Origin: JACQRW01 sp964371935
GTDB taxonomy: Bacteria > Patescibacteriota > Minisyncoccia > Sungbacterales > HO2-52-23
NCBI GenBank assembly: GCA_964371935.1
Contig: CAYJOT010000031.1
Location: 1-8,268 of the forward strand
Length of the DNA: 8,268 nucleotides
Reading direction: 5' to 3'
Shown: piece by piece, positions 1-5,576 of the stretch
Layout: every line of letters starts with the position of its first letter
Position numbering within the stretch: position 1 is the first letter of the stretch
Notes under the pieces: model-generated
Database searches by the model: none
What the model saw: only the letters and a program-made list of their open reading frames with translations
What the model was told of the DNA's origin: nothing
Translations under genes and position numbers: made by a program

Positions 1-50
1 AAATTATATCCCGAAATTCACAATCGTGGCTAAAACGGGATATAATTTTT
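1..50. terminator. Hairpin, probable bidirectional terminator
   Basis: Bases 1-13 (AAATTATATCCCG) are a perfect reverse complement of 36-48, giving a 13-bp stem around a 22-base loop. On the plus strand the stem runs into a T-run ending at 50. On the minus strand it is preceded by an A-run and lies 16 bases beyond the pilB stop. This fits a terminator shared by pilB and a convergent gene left of the window. The stem is AT-rich and the loop is long for a classical terminator, and the minus-strand T-run lies beyond the window edge. Confidence 0.5.
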
Positions 51-65
51 TGAAAGAAGTGTGCT

Positions 66-1820
66 TTATTCATTCGTGACCCGCATGATTTCCTCAAGGG
101 TGGTTACGTGCTGGGCCGCGCGGATAAAGCCCTCTTCGAGCATCGTGATCATGCCTTCCTCGCGCGCCTGTTTTTCGATATCGTCCGAAGTGGCGTTTTT
201 GATCATCAGCTCGCGGATGGTCTCGCTCATGACAAGCACTTCGTGGATACCGATTCGTCCCTTGTAGCCGTCTGGCGCTTCTGGAGATGGTTTTGGCCGT
301 ACCCATTCGATAGCGGTAAGCGCGGTACCTGGGGGGATCATTTTTTCTCTGATGAGCATTGCGGCAACATGGTCGAGATCTATAGTTTTTTTAAGCTCTG
401 TGATTTCTGCTTTGGTAAGCTTGTAAATTTCCGGATCGCCTGCGATGCGGCGCACCAGGCGTTGGGAAATAATAGCGGTTACGGTGGACGCAATTAAAAA
501 TGGTTCAATTTTCATGTCAAAAAGCCGGGGAAGCGCGCCAGCTGCGGAGTTGGTGTGCAAAGTGGAAAGTACGAGGTGGCCGGTAAGCGCTGCATTGATT
601 GCAAGTGCGGCGGTTTCATTGTCGCGGATCTCCCCTACCATGATCACGTTGGGGTCTTGGCGCAGCAGCGAGCGCAGTCCTGCCGCAAACGTCAGTCCGA
701 TGTCCGGGCGCACCTGCGTCTGATTGATGCGCGGCATGCGATACTCGATCGGGTCTTCAACGGTTGAGATATTGACTTGTGGGCTGTTGAGCATTTCAAG
801 CACCGTATAGAGCGTGGTGGTCTTTCCAGACCCGGTTGGTCCGGTTGCAAGGATAATGCCGGTGGGGCGGCGGATGGCGTACTCGACGCGTTCCAAATTG
901 GTGCCCAAAAAACCAAGCTCTTGGAGAGAAAAAACCTTCGTGTTTTCAGGCAGGAGCCGCATCACAATTTTTTCTCCATCAAAGACGGGCAGCACGGACA
1001 CGCGAAACGAGATTCGGTACTCTTCGTTTTCGATTTTGAATCGCCCATCTTGCGGCAGCCGGTGTTCGTCGAGCTTGAGATTTGCCATTACTTTGATGCG
1101 CGCGACCAGCCCCTGGGAGATCCGCTTGGGCAGAGTCATCGTGTCGTGGAGAATGCCATCAATGCGGTAGCGCACTACCACTTCTTTCTCGGCGGGCTCG
1201 ATGTGGATGTCCGATGCGCTTTGCAGGATCGCATGGCGCAACAGCGTATCCACGATCCGGATGACCGGCAAGTCCTCGGCAAGTTTTTTAAGATCTTCAG
1301 TCTCTGTTGCCTCTGCACTTCCCTCCTGCGCGACCGCAAGCATGGCTTCGGAGTCGTGCCTGATCAGTTCGCCGAACTCTGCCTCCAGCGATTTCTGGTA
1401 CTGGCGCAGTACATGCTGGATGGATTCCGCGGTGGTCAGCCTAGGCAAGATCCTTACGCCCTCTTTCTTTCTGATAAACTCAATGGTCTGCAAATCGTCT
1501 GGATCAAGCATGGCGACCTCCAAGTCCTTGCCGCGCTTCTGGAATGCGATAATATTGTGTTTTTTCGCGATCGGCTCCGGGATCATATGGAGAATGCCCG
1601 GTTGAATGGTCTCGTGCGTCAGGTCGACAAAAGGAATCCCAAGGATGTATGCCTCAAGCCGGTGCAGTTGGTCCTCTTTAATGCGGCTCGACGAGAGGAG
1701 AATATCGCGCAGCGGTTTGCCTGCGGCCGTGGCTTCCTGCTCGGCATGAGCAAGATCCTCCGGGCTGATAAGCCCGGAGTCGGAGATAAAGGCTTTGAGT
1801 TGTGATTCTTCTATACGCAT
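66..1820 (-). CDS. pilB: Type IV pilus assembly / type II secretion ATPase, PilB/GspE family
   Basis: A 584-residue cytoplasmic hexameric ATPase that should power pilus extension or pseudopilus assembly at the inner membrane. Residues about 5-145 match the T2SSE_N (MshEN-like) region, including LGIPFVDL (60-67). Residues about 180-580 are the secretion ATPase domain: Walker A GPTGSGKTTT (327-336), Asp box STVEDPIEYR (352-361), Walker B VIMVGEIRD (392-400) and His box GHLVLSTLHTN (414-424). Length is normal for PilB. The four-cysteine zinc site usually found between QRLVR (453-457) and GYKGRIGIHE (518-527) is missing: the protein has no cysteine at all. The ATG is 13 bp after the upstream hypothetical gene and has no Shine-Dalgarno sequence, so it is probably co-transcribed with that gene and the kinase and receivers. 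PilB rather than GspE is inferred from the usual presence of type IV pili in this group. PilT is less likely because the N-terminal domain is present. Confidence 0.93.
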   Translation of the reverse strand: MRIEESQLKAFISDSGLISPEDLAHAEQEATAAGKPLRDILLSSSRIKEDQLHRLEAYILGIPFVDLTHETIQPGILHMIPEPIAKKHNIIAFQKRGKDLEVAMLDPDDLQTIEFIRKKEGVRILPRLTTAESIQHVLRQYQKSLEAEFGELIRHDSEAMLAVAQEGSAEATETEDLKKLAEDLPVIRIVDTLLRHAILQSASDIHIEPAEKEVVVRYRIDGILHDTMTLPKRISQGLVARIKVMANLKLDEHRLPQDGRFKIENEEYRISFRVSVLPVFDGEKIVMRLLPENTKVFSLQELGFLGTNLERVEYAIRRPTGIILATGPTGSGKTTTLYTVLEMLNSPQVNISTVEDPIEYRMPRINQTQVRPDIGLTFAAGLRSLLRQDPNVIMVGEIRDNETAALAINAALTGHLVLSTLHTNSAAGALPRLFDMKIEPFLIASTVTAIISQRLVRRIAGDPEIYKLTKAEITELKKTIDLDHVAAMLIREKMIPPGTALTAIEWVRPKPSPEAPDGYKGRIGIHEVLVMSETIRELMIKNATSDDIEKQAREEGMITMLEEGFIRAAQHVTTLEEIMRVTNE

Positions 1821-1833
1821 GGGACAGTCAAAC

Positions 1834-2166
1834 TCAGACCGGCCTTATCGCGTACTTCAGGCGAAGAAACATACTAAGCGAGTCATTTCCTTCTTCTGGA
1901 GAAGTACGGTTATAGTTCTCGTAAAAAAAGTTCTCAAGCTCATCATAATTTCCCGTCATATGATATTCGGCTATTTTTCGGCACAGCACGTCTTCATCTA
2001 TACCAAACTGGTCAAAAAATTTTGACTCTCGTAAATCACGTAGCCGCTCCGCATCCTGTACCCGTTGATTCGGTGTCCGTTGGTCATTTTTTTGCAGATC
2101 ACGAGTTCTCCGCTCTTCCGGAGTCATCATTTCTTCCCAAGGTTTGAAATTAAATTTTCCTTCCAT
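1834..2166 (-). CDS. Hypothetical 110-residue hydrophilic protein
   Basis: I do not recognise a family. The protein is strongly charged and apparently helical. The first half is rich in R, E, D and Q (PWEEMMTPEERR at 9-20, QRVQDAERLRDLRE at 34-47). The second half has aromatic residues (YHMTGNYDELENFFYENY near 68-85). There is no signal peptide or membrane segment, and only one cysteine. It lies between the second receiver (18 bp upstream) and pilB (13 bp downstream) in the same direction, so it is probably translated from the same message. Its position suggests a small adaptor or regulator linking the receivers to the ATPase, but that is inference from location. No Shine-Dalgarno sequence precedes the ATG. 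The reading is supported by tight packing and the lack of a better frame. Confidence 0.72.
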   Translation of the reverse strand: MEGKFNFKPWEEMMTPEERRTRDLQKNDQRTPNQRVQDAERLRDLRESKFFDQFGIDEDVLCRKIAEYHMTGNYDELENFFYENYNRTSPEEGNDSLSMFLRLKYAIRPV

Positions 2167-2184
2167 AAAGATTTTGTCTACATG

Positions 2185-2556
2185 TTATCTGTCTGAATGC
2201 AGTACTTGATCTATTTTCTCGGCTATCTCTTCGAGTTTGTAATTTGTTTTGACCAAAAATGTCCTGGCGCCAAGGCCCAGGGCCCGCTCAATGTCGGCAC
2301 TGTCCTCAAGATTGGTCAGCACAATGATCGGGATAGATGCAATCGCGGGGTTCTCTTGCATGGCCGTCATAAATGCGAATCCGTCTTTTTTGGGAAGTAT
2401 GATATCAAGGAGGATGAGATCCGGCTTTTCCTTCTCGGCCGCAGCCAATCCGGCCTCTCCGTCAAATGCCGAGATCATAACATAGTGATGCTTTTCGAGC
2501 ATAACCACGAGGGCGCTCTGGAGAGCACGGTCGTCCTCAACGATTAAAATTTTTTT
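2185..2556 (-). CDS. Response regulator receiver protein, 5' end in assembly gap
   Basis: A single CheY-like receiver domain of 123 visible residues with no room for an output domain. It starts KKILIVEDD at the gap edge. Key residues counted from the first visible K: acidic pair D8/D9, phosphoacceptor D51 in LILLDIILPKKDG, T81 in IIVLTN, and K103 in FLVKTN. These are all the catalytic positions of the family, so it should accept phosphate, presumably from the kinase in the same operon. Receivers often begin MKKILIVEDD, so probably only the ATG is lost in the N-run. The open frame does run through the Ns into the upstream receiver, but that is not evidence of a fusion (see gap entry). With no DNA-binding domain it would act through protein contact, for example with the pilus ATPase or the neighbouring small protein. 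Confidence 0.85.
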   Translation of the reverse strand, partial: KKILIVEDDRALQSALVVMLEKHHYVMISAFDGEAGLAAAEKEKPDLILLDIILPKKDGFAFMTAMQENPAIASIPIIVLTNLEDSADIERALGLGARTFLVKTNYKLEEIAEKIDQVLHSDR

Positions 2557-2656
2557 NNNNNNNNNNNNNNNNNNNNNNNNNNNNNNNNNNNNNNNNNNNN
2601 NNNNNNNNNNNNNNNNNNNNNNNNNNNNNNNNNNNNNNNNNNNNNNNNNNNNNNNN
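2557..2656. other. Assembly gap of exactly 100 N
   Basis: One hundred consecutive Ns, the conventional placeholder for a scaffold gap of unknown length. The frame on both sides happens to stay open, producing an apparent double-receiver protein. The true number of missing bases is unknown, so the shared frame carries no information. The last partial codon of the upstream receiver is TA followed by N, which is a stop in two of four cases. Confidence 0.95.
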
Positions 2657-3057
2657 TAAATATACCTTTTTGCCAATACCTTGGTAATGCGCTCGATGAT
2701 CTCATCAAGGACAAAATGAGCCTTGATGAGATAGTCGTCCGCTCCCAGCTGCTGGATGCGCTTGATCATCTGCTTCTCTCCGACATTGGAGAGCACGATC
2801 ACGGGTATGTCTTTGATGCGCTCATTGCGCCGTACGGACTCCAGTACCTGGAAGCCGTCAACTCCGGGCATCATCAAATCAAGGAGCATCAAAATCGGCC
2901 GGTTGTCTTTCAGGAAATCAAGCGCCTTTTGGCCGTCGGTTGCCTCAAACAATTCAAAACCCTCATACCGGAGCTTGTCGCACAGCAGCTTGCGTAGAAA
3001 CGAATCATCCTCGACCACCAGAATGACCCCGCGACCCTTGTTTTCTATCATATCCAT
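2657..3057 (-). CDS. Response regulator receiver protein, 3' end in assembly gap
   Basis: A complete CheY-like receiver domain, 133 visible residues from the ATG at 3057. Acidic pair D17/D18 (ILVVEDD), phosphoacceptor D60 in LMLLDLMMPGVDG, S90 in VIVLSN, and K112 in YLIKAHF. The final helix (EIIERITKVLAKRYI) completes the fold just before the gap, and the next codon is TAN, so the gene probably ends there as a stand-alone receiver. A fused double receiver cannot be excluded. The start lies 9 bp after the kinase stop. An alternative ATG sits two codons in. A TGGTATAAT extended -10 overlaps the kinase stop and would give a nearly leaderless message for this gene. It should be a phosphotransfer partner of the adjacent kinase. 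Confidence 0.87.
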
Positions 3058-3065
3058 ATTGCGCT

Positions 3066-3095
3066 ATTATACCATACCCTCCTTGATTATGGGAA
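3066..3095 (-). promoter_or_regulatory. Putative extended -10 promoter for the receiver genes
   Basis: On the minus strand TATAAT (3071 to 3066) is preceded by TGG, giving the extended -10 form TGnTATAAT. A weak -35, TTCCCA (3095 to 3090, 4 of 6), lies 18 bp upstream. Transcription would start near 3059, about two bases before the receiver ATG. It lies inside the last codons of the kinase. The -10 match is perfect but could be chance. Confidence 0.4.
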
Positions 3096-4008
3096 GGGTG
3101 AAAGAAAACCGCGATCCTTTTCCCTCCTCCGACGCAAAGCTGATATTTCCGCCCAGCTTCTCAATAACTGCCCGGGCAATATACAAGCCGGTGCCGACGC
3201 CTTCGGTCTGCGCTTGTAATGCGCCGGCAGACCGGAAGAACTTTTCAAAAATATGTGGCTGGTCCGCACGAGAAATACCGATACCGGAGTCCTGCACCGA
3301 GAACATGATATAGGTACCGGTTTTTTCAAGACGTATAGTAATGGTGCCTCCGCCAGGGGAATAGCGGATTGCGTTGTCAATCATCCGCTGCAAAATGGCG
3401 GTCACGCGCCTGAAATCTCCATATACGTTTGGCAGATTGTCCGGGATCATGAGATTGGCGGTGATATGCGCCGCCTGAAAAAAGGTTTCAAAGTGTTTGA
3501 GCGCTTGAGTTGCCAGTTGGCCGGGCACGATTGATTCCCGGTGCAATGTAAGCGTTCCCGCATCGATCCGGTTAATATCAATGAGTGTATCAACAAGCCG
3601 AACCATGTTTTCGGTTGCGGTTGCGAGCGTACCCATAAAGTTCTCAAGTTCTTTCGGCGAATATGTCCGGTAATCGCTTTGTCCCATTTCCAGTGTCCAT
3701 TTCAAGACCGAAAGCGGAGAACGGAGCTGGTGGGATGCAAGTGAGATGAATTGTGATTTCATGCGATGCGCCTCAACTAGCCGGTTGAATCCGCTGACAA
3801 TGAACGTGCCGATGACAAGCGATACAATCGCAATAAAGATCACCGCAAGCGCCGCAATCTCCGGCTCCTGGGTATAGCGTTGTGCCAGCATATATGTGGC
3901 AAGCATCGAGAGGATAATAAAAAAGCCCATCACAATAAAAAGAATCGGCGGGCATTGCCACGGCCTTAACTGCAATGCATTGCATTCGGCAAAAAAAGTT
4001 TTTTTCAT
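3067..4008 (-). CDS. Membrane-bound sensor histidine kinase
   Basis: A 313-residue kinase. Two hydrophobic segments (about 22-43 and 50-73) form a membrane hairpin with only a few residues between them, so there is almost no extracellular sensor. They are followed by a HisKA dimerisation domain with the phosphorylated H93 in SLASHQLRSPLS. The HATPase_c domain has N-box RMIDNAIRYSPGGG (N212), G1 QDSGIGI (239-245), F-box IFEKFFR (253-259) and G2 GVGTGLYIAR (270-279). All catalytic boxes are intact. It probably senses membrane state or an internal cue and passes phosphate to the two receivers downstream. An in-frame ATG at 4116 would give 349 residues. I chose 4008 because the extra 36 residues lie over two promoters (minus strand 4057-4030; plus strand 4108-4136) and look non-protein-like. 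Confidence 0.9.
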   Translation of the reverse strand: MKKTFFAECNALQLRPWQCPPILFIVMGFFIILSMLATYMLAQRYTQEPEIAALAVIFIAIVSLVIGTFIVSGFNRLVEAHRMKSQFISLASHQLRSPLSVLKWTLEMGQSDYRTYSPKELENFMGTLATATENMVRLVDTLIDINRIDAGTLTLHRESIVPGQLATQALKHFETFFQAAHITANLMIPDNLPNVYGDFRRVTAILQRMIDNAIRYSPGGGTITIRLEKTGTYIMFSVQDSGIGISRADQPHIFEKFFRSAGALQAQTEGVGTGLYIARAVIEKLGGNISFASEEGKGSRFSFTLPIIKEGMV

Positions 4009-4029
4009 GAAGTTGTGGTGATTGCCTCC

Positions 4030-4057
4030 ACTATACCACGAATAAGCGCTCTGTGGA
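4030..4057 (-). promoter_or_regulatory. Putative promoter of the kinase-pilB operon
   Basis: On the minus strand TCCACA (4057 to 4052; 4 of 6 to TTGACA) is followed after 16 bp by TATAGT (4035 to 4030), which has a TG one base upstream (extended -10). The expected start of transcription is near 4023, giving about 15 untranslated bases before the ATG at 4008. A GGAGG at 4029-4025 is 16 bases from the ATG and overlaps the -10 region, so it is unlikely to be the ribosome-binding site. The TGGTATA core is shared with the promoter-like site before the first receiver. Confidence 0.45.
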
Positions 4058-4107
4058 AAAGTCGGAAGATGAGCGCATTGAAAATGTGGTTTGTTATAGA
4101 CGGGGAC

Positions 4108-4136
4108 TTGACTCATCAGCTTATCTGCGGTATTCT
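4108..4136 (+). promoter_or_regulatory. Promoter of the toxin-antitoxin pair, apparently leaderless
   Basis: TTGACT (4108-4113; 5 of 6) and TATTCT (4131-4136; 4 of 6) are separated by exactly 17 bp. The expected transcription start, about 7 bases after the -10, coincides with the antitoxin ATG at 4143. The message would therefore have no 5' leader, which agrees with the lack of a Shine-Dalgarno sequence. Confidence 0.55.
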
Positions 4137-4142
4137 TACATC

Positions 4143-4388
4143 ATGAATTATATTGCAACCATTCCTCAAAAAATTTCAAAACAGGGAGAGTTGGTTATAT
4201 TGCCCCGCAAACAGTATGATTCGCTGATGCGCGCTGCTCGCCTGCAAGTCCGTCCCGCACAGGTGAAACTTCTGAATGCTGAACTGCGCGAGGCGCTGCA
4301 AGAAGTCAAGCAAGGTAAATCAATCGGTCCGTTTGAAAATGCTCGTGATCTTATGCGGTCACTTCGTAAACCGCAAACTCGCCGCTAA
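4143..4388 (+). CDS. Type II antitoxin, Phd/RelB-like
   Basis: An 81-residue protein directly before a RelE-type toxin, with 3 bp between them, the usual antitoxin-first order. The N-terminal part (ISKQGELVILPRKQYDSLM, 11-29) resembles the Phd/YefM-type DNA-binding and dimerisation segment. The C-terminal helix-rich tail (LREALQEVKQGKSIGPF, 48-64, then a basic end) would wrap and block the toxin. Such antitoxins usually repress their own operon together with the toxin. The frame is open back to 4053, but those 30 codons contain the promoter, so the ATG at 4143 is preferred. The exact antitoxin family is uncertain. The role rests mainly on the partner gene and size. Confidence 0.75.
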   Translation: MNYIATIPQKISKQGELVILPRKQYDSLMRAARLQVRPAQVKLLNAELREALQEVKQGKSIGPFENARDLMRSLRKPQTRR

Positions 4389-4391
4389 TAT

Positions 4392-4637
4392 ATGCGCGCA
4401 GAATACGCCCCGCACTTTCAGCGGGGATTTCTAAAATTACCAAAGGGGATTCAGAATAAGTTTGAAAAACAAATCACGCATCTTCTGCGCGATATTCGTT
4501 ATCCATCTCTTCGCGCAAAAAAGTATCATGAAGCCGATGGTGTGTGGCAAGCGCGGGTTGATGACCACTATCGCTTCTATTTCCAAATCAAGGATGACTG
4601 TTACACATTGCTACGCATTGAGGGTCATAAAGATTAG
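4392..4637 (+). CDS. RelE/ParE-superfamily toxin, probable mRNA interferase
   Basis: An 81-residue basic protein of the RelE fold, normally a ribosome-dependent mRNA endonuclease. It shows the family pattern: amphipathic helix FQRGFLKLPKGIQNKFEKQI (9-28), then KKYHEADGVWQARVDDHYRFYFQ (43-65), which matches the usual 'L..k.....g.wr.RvgdyRi.y' core with candidate catalytic or RNA-binding residues R55 and R61, and the closing GHKD with H79. Length is normal. It overlaps neither neighbour, is 3 bp after the antitoxin and has no Shine-Dalgarno sequence, so it is probably made by coupled translation. RelE-like is favoured over ParE-like from the C-terminal histidine, but the two cannot be cleanly separated by eye. 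No terminator follows before the IS remnant. Confidence 0.85.
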   Translation: MRAEYAPHFQRGFLKLPKGIQNKFEKQITHLLRDIRYPSLRAKKYHEADGVWQARVDDHYRFYFQIKDDCYTLLRIEGHKD

Positions 4638-4675
4638 TTTGCTCTGGACTTATCTTATCGCTGGACTCACCGCCT

Positions 4676-4691
4676 TTTGACACGTGTCAAA
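4676..4691. repeat. Perfect 16-bp palindrome TTTGACACGTGTCAAA
   Basis: Each half contains the TGACAC/GTGTCA motif that also marks the inverted repeats of the adjacent IS remnant. It lies at the outer left edge of that element, inside the readthrough tail of the transposase frame. It may be two abutting terminal motifs left by transposition. It has no following T-run, so it is not a classical terminator. Confidence 0.6.
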
Positions 4692-4744
4692 TCATTTAAC
4701 CATGACACCGAAACAGCTTCTCGTTGAATGATATATTTTGACAC
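4691..4744 (-). repeat. IS terminal inverted repeat, left copy
   Basis: The inner block ATGATATATTTTGACAC (4728-4744) matches the reverse complement of 5409-5425 at 15 of 17 positions. The outer block (4691-4708), containing TTAAACC-like sequence next to TGACAC, matches the outer block of the right copy more loosely. GTGTCA motifs within the copy start 36 bp apart (4744 and 4708, minus strand). Confidence 0.65.
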
Positions 4745-5408
4745 TATGGACGTTGATAATTGTTTCGTGTTTTGGCTTGCATCGATCGGCAAGCCATTTT
4801 TCTTTTGGTGAGTTTTGTAGAGAAGGATCAGCTTGGCACCAATTGCTCGTTTAATCTCTTCCGGATTCAATGACTCGTACGTTTTCCTGAGTGCAAGCTT
4901 CTCATCTTCCGAAAGCGCGGGTGATTCCATCAATCTCTGGTATGGGGTCATTGCCCTGCCCTGTTTTTTGTGAATCTTGCCCTTGATCCTTGTTAGCGAT
5001 ATACATGGATATTCAAGATATTGCCGCCATTGTCAGGATGCAGTTCGCACCGTGCAAGGGGTGATCTCATCTTTTCCCTGTCTATAGCCGCCAGCGCCCG
5101 TTCCTGTCCCTTGCCCATGATTGCTTCTCCTTCCCACCAGCCCGAGAATATATCAACGACTGACAGGGTATTGACATACTCTCCAGAAGCAGAGGTACCG
5201 CAATGTTCTACGCAATCCACCTGCATCATTCCCGGCATGGTTCTGTCTTGTTCCGCACTGGTCTTGGTCAGCACCATGCGTGCAATTTGGATGCTGCCCG
5301 CAGATACTTCTCTCGCAATGTTCCCCTATATTGTGTTCGCGCGTTTAGGTCCATCATGGTGGTTGGTATGATTATTGTTGATAATCCTACCAACCTACCA
5401 GATTTTGG

Positions 5409-5458
5409 GTGTCATGATATATCATGCATACGATGGGGCTATGGTGTTAGATTAAGTG
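5409..5458 (+). repeat. IS terminal inverted repeat, right copy
   Basis: The inner block GTGTCATGATATATCAT (5409-5425) pairs with the left copy at 15 of 17 positions and contains the perfect palindrome ATGATATATCAT. The outer block starts GTGTTA at 5444, 35 bp from the inner GTGTCA, close to the 36-bp spacing of the left copy. It continues with a TTAAGTGATT similar to TTAAATGATT in the left outer block. Confidence 0.62.
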
Positions 5459-5473
5459 ATTGATTGCGCCTGC

Positions 5474-5503
5474 TTGACAGCCCTTCATAAAAAATAGTAT
5501 CCT
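5474..5503 (+). promoter_or_regulatory. nusA promoter
   Basis: TTGACA (5474-5479) is a perfect -35. TATCCT (5498-5503; 4 of 6) follows after 18 bp. Transcription would start near 5510 and leave a leader of roughly 67 bases before the nusA ATG, unlike the near-leaderless starts elsewhere in the window. The site lies just outside the IS remnant. Confidence 0.6.
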
Positions 5504-5561
5504 TGCTTTGGAAGCAAGATTGACCTAACTGTGGAGTCCGGAAACGGGCTCCATTTCAATC
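5502..5561 (+). promoter_or_regulatory. Structured nusA leader (candidate regulatory RNA)
   Basis: Two hairpins are visible. Hairpin 1 pairs CTTGCTT (5502-5508) with AAGCAAG (5512-5518) around TGG. It overlaps the expected transcription start, so it may be only partly transcribed. Hairpin 2 has an 8-bp stem, GGAGTCCG (5533-5540) with CGGGCTCC (5545-5552, one G-U pair), closed by a GAAA tetraloop of the stable GNRA class. It is embedded in an outer stem GATTGA (5518-5523) with TCAATC (5556-5561), leaving an asymmetric internal loop. About 15 unpaired AT-rich bases then lead to the ATG. I cannot match it to a known riboswitch. Confidence 0.5.
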
Positions 5562-5576
5562 AATAACCTTTATTTT

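Larger units (their letters stand above)
4667..5357 (-). pseudogene. Broken, internally deleted IS transposase (DDE integrase-core type)
   Basis: Three pieces of one transposase remain in order on the minus strand. The N-terminal piece (ATG at 5357) reads MMDLNARTQYRGTLREKYLRAASK and soon stops. The core, open from 5325 and with an internal ATG at 5277, reads PGMMQVDCVEHCG, then SGEYVNTLSVVDIFSGWWEGEAI, then LHPDNGGNILNIHVYR and a stop at 4993. This is the rve-type core of transposases that carry D...HCG...GxYxxTL..vD...GW and DNGSEFIN. The C-terminal piece, read from about 4996 in another frame, has TPYQRLMESPALSEDEK and YESLNPEEIKRAI. Sequence between the first and second pieces, and between DNG and TRIKGK, has been lost, with a frameshift at each joint. 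The third catalytic acidic residue is in the lost part, so no active enzyme is possible. Confidence 0.82.
4690..5460 (-). mobile_element. Degenerate insertion sequence remnant, about 0.77 kb
   Basis: An internally deleted IS bounded by two-part inverted repeats (4691-4744 and 5409-5458), with transposase pieces on the minus strand. Exact ends are uncertain because the outer repeat blocks are degenerate. I see no convincing target-site duplication. The right end stops about 14 bp before the nusA -35 box, so its insertion may have replaced whatever originally preceded nusA. Confidence 0.7.

Noticed and set aside
777..1805. Long plus-strand open frame of 342 codons opposite pilB
   Set aside because: It is antisense to a gene with all PilB motifs, and its translation has no recognisable family and an implausible composition. 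It results from codon bias on the real strand.
4025..4029. GGAGG on the minus strand as ribosome-binding site of the kinase
   Set aside because: It lies 16 bases from the ATG at 4008 and coincides with the end of the -10 element, so it is probably not in the message or is badly spaced.
4009..4116. N-terminal extension of the kinase from the ATG at 4116
   Set aside because: It would cover the kinase's own promoter-like site and the divergent toxin-antitoxin promoter, and the peptide does not look like a sensor or signal sequence.
5021..5371. Plus-strand open frame within the IS remnant
   Set aside because: It is antisense to the transposase core, whose conserved motifs are on the minus strand.
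5511..5565. Possible tRNA or known riboswitch in the nusA leader
   Set aside because: There is no cloverleaf, T-loop or CCA-like end. The stems form one nested hairpin that I cannot match to a known class, so it is reported only as a structured leader.
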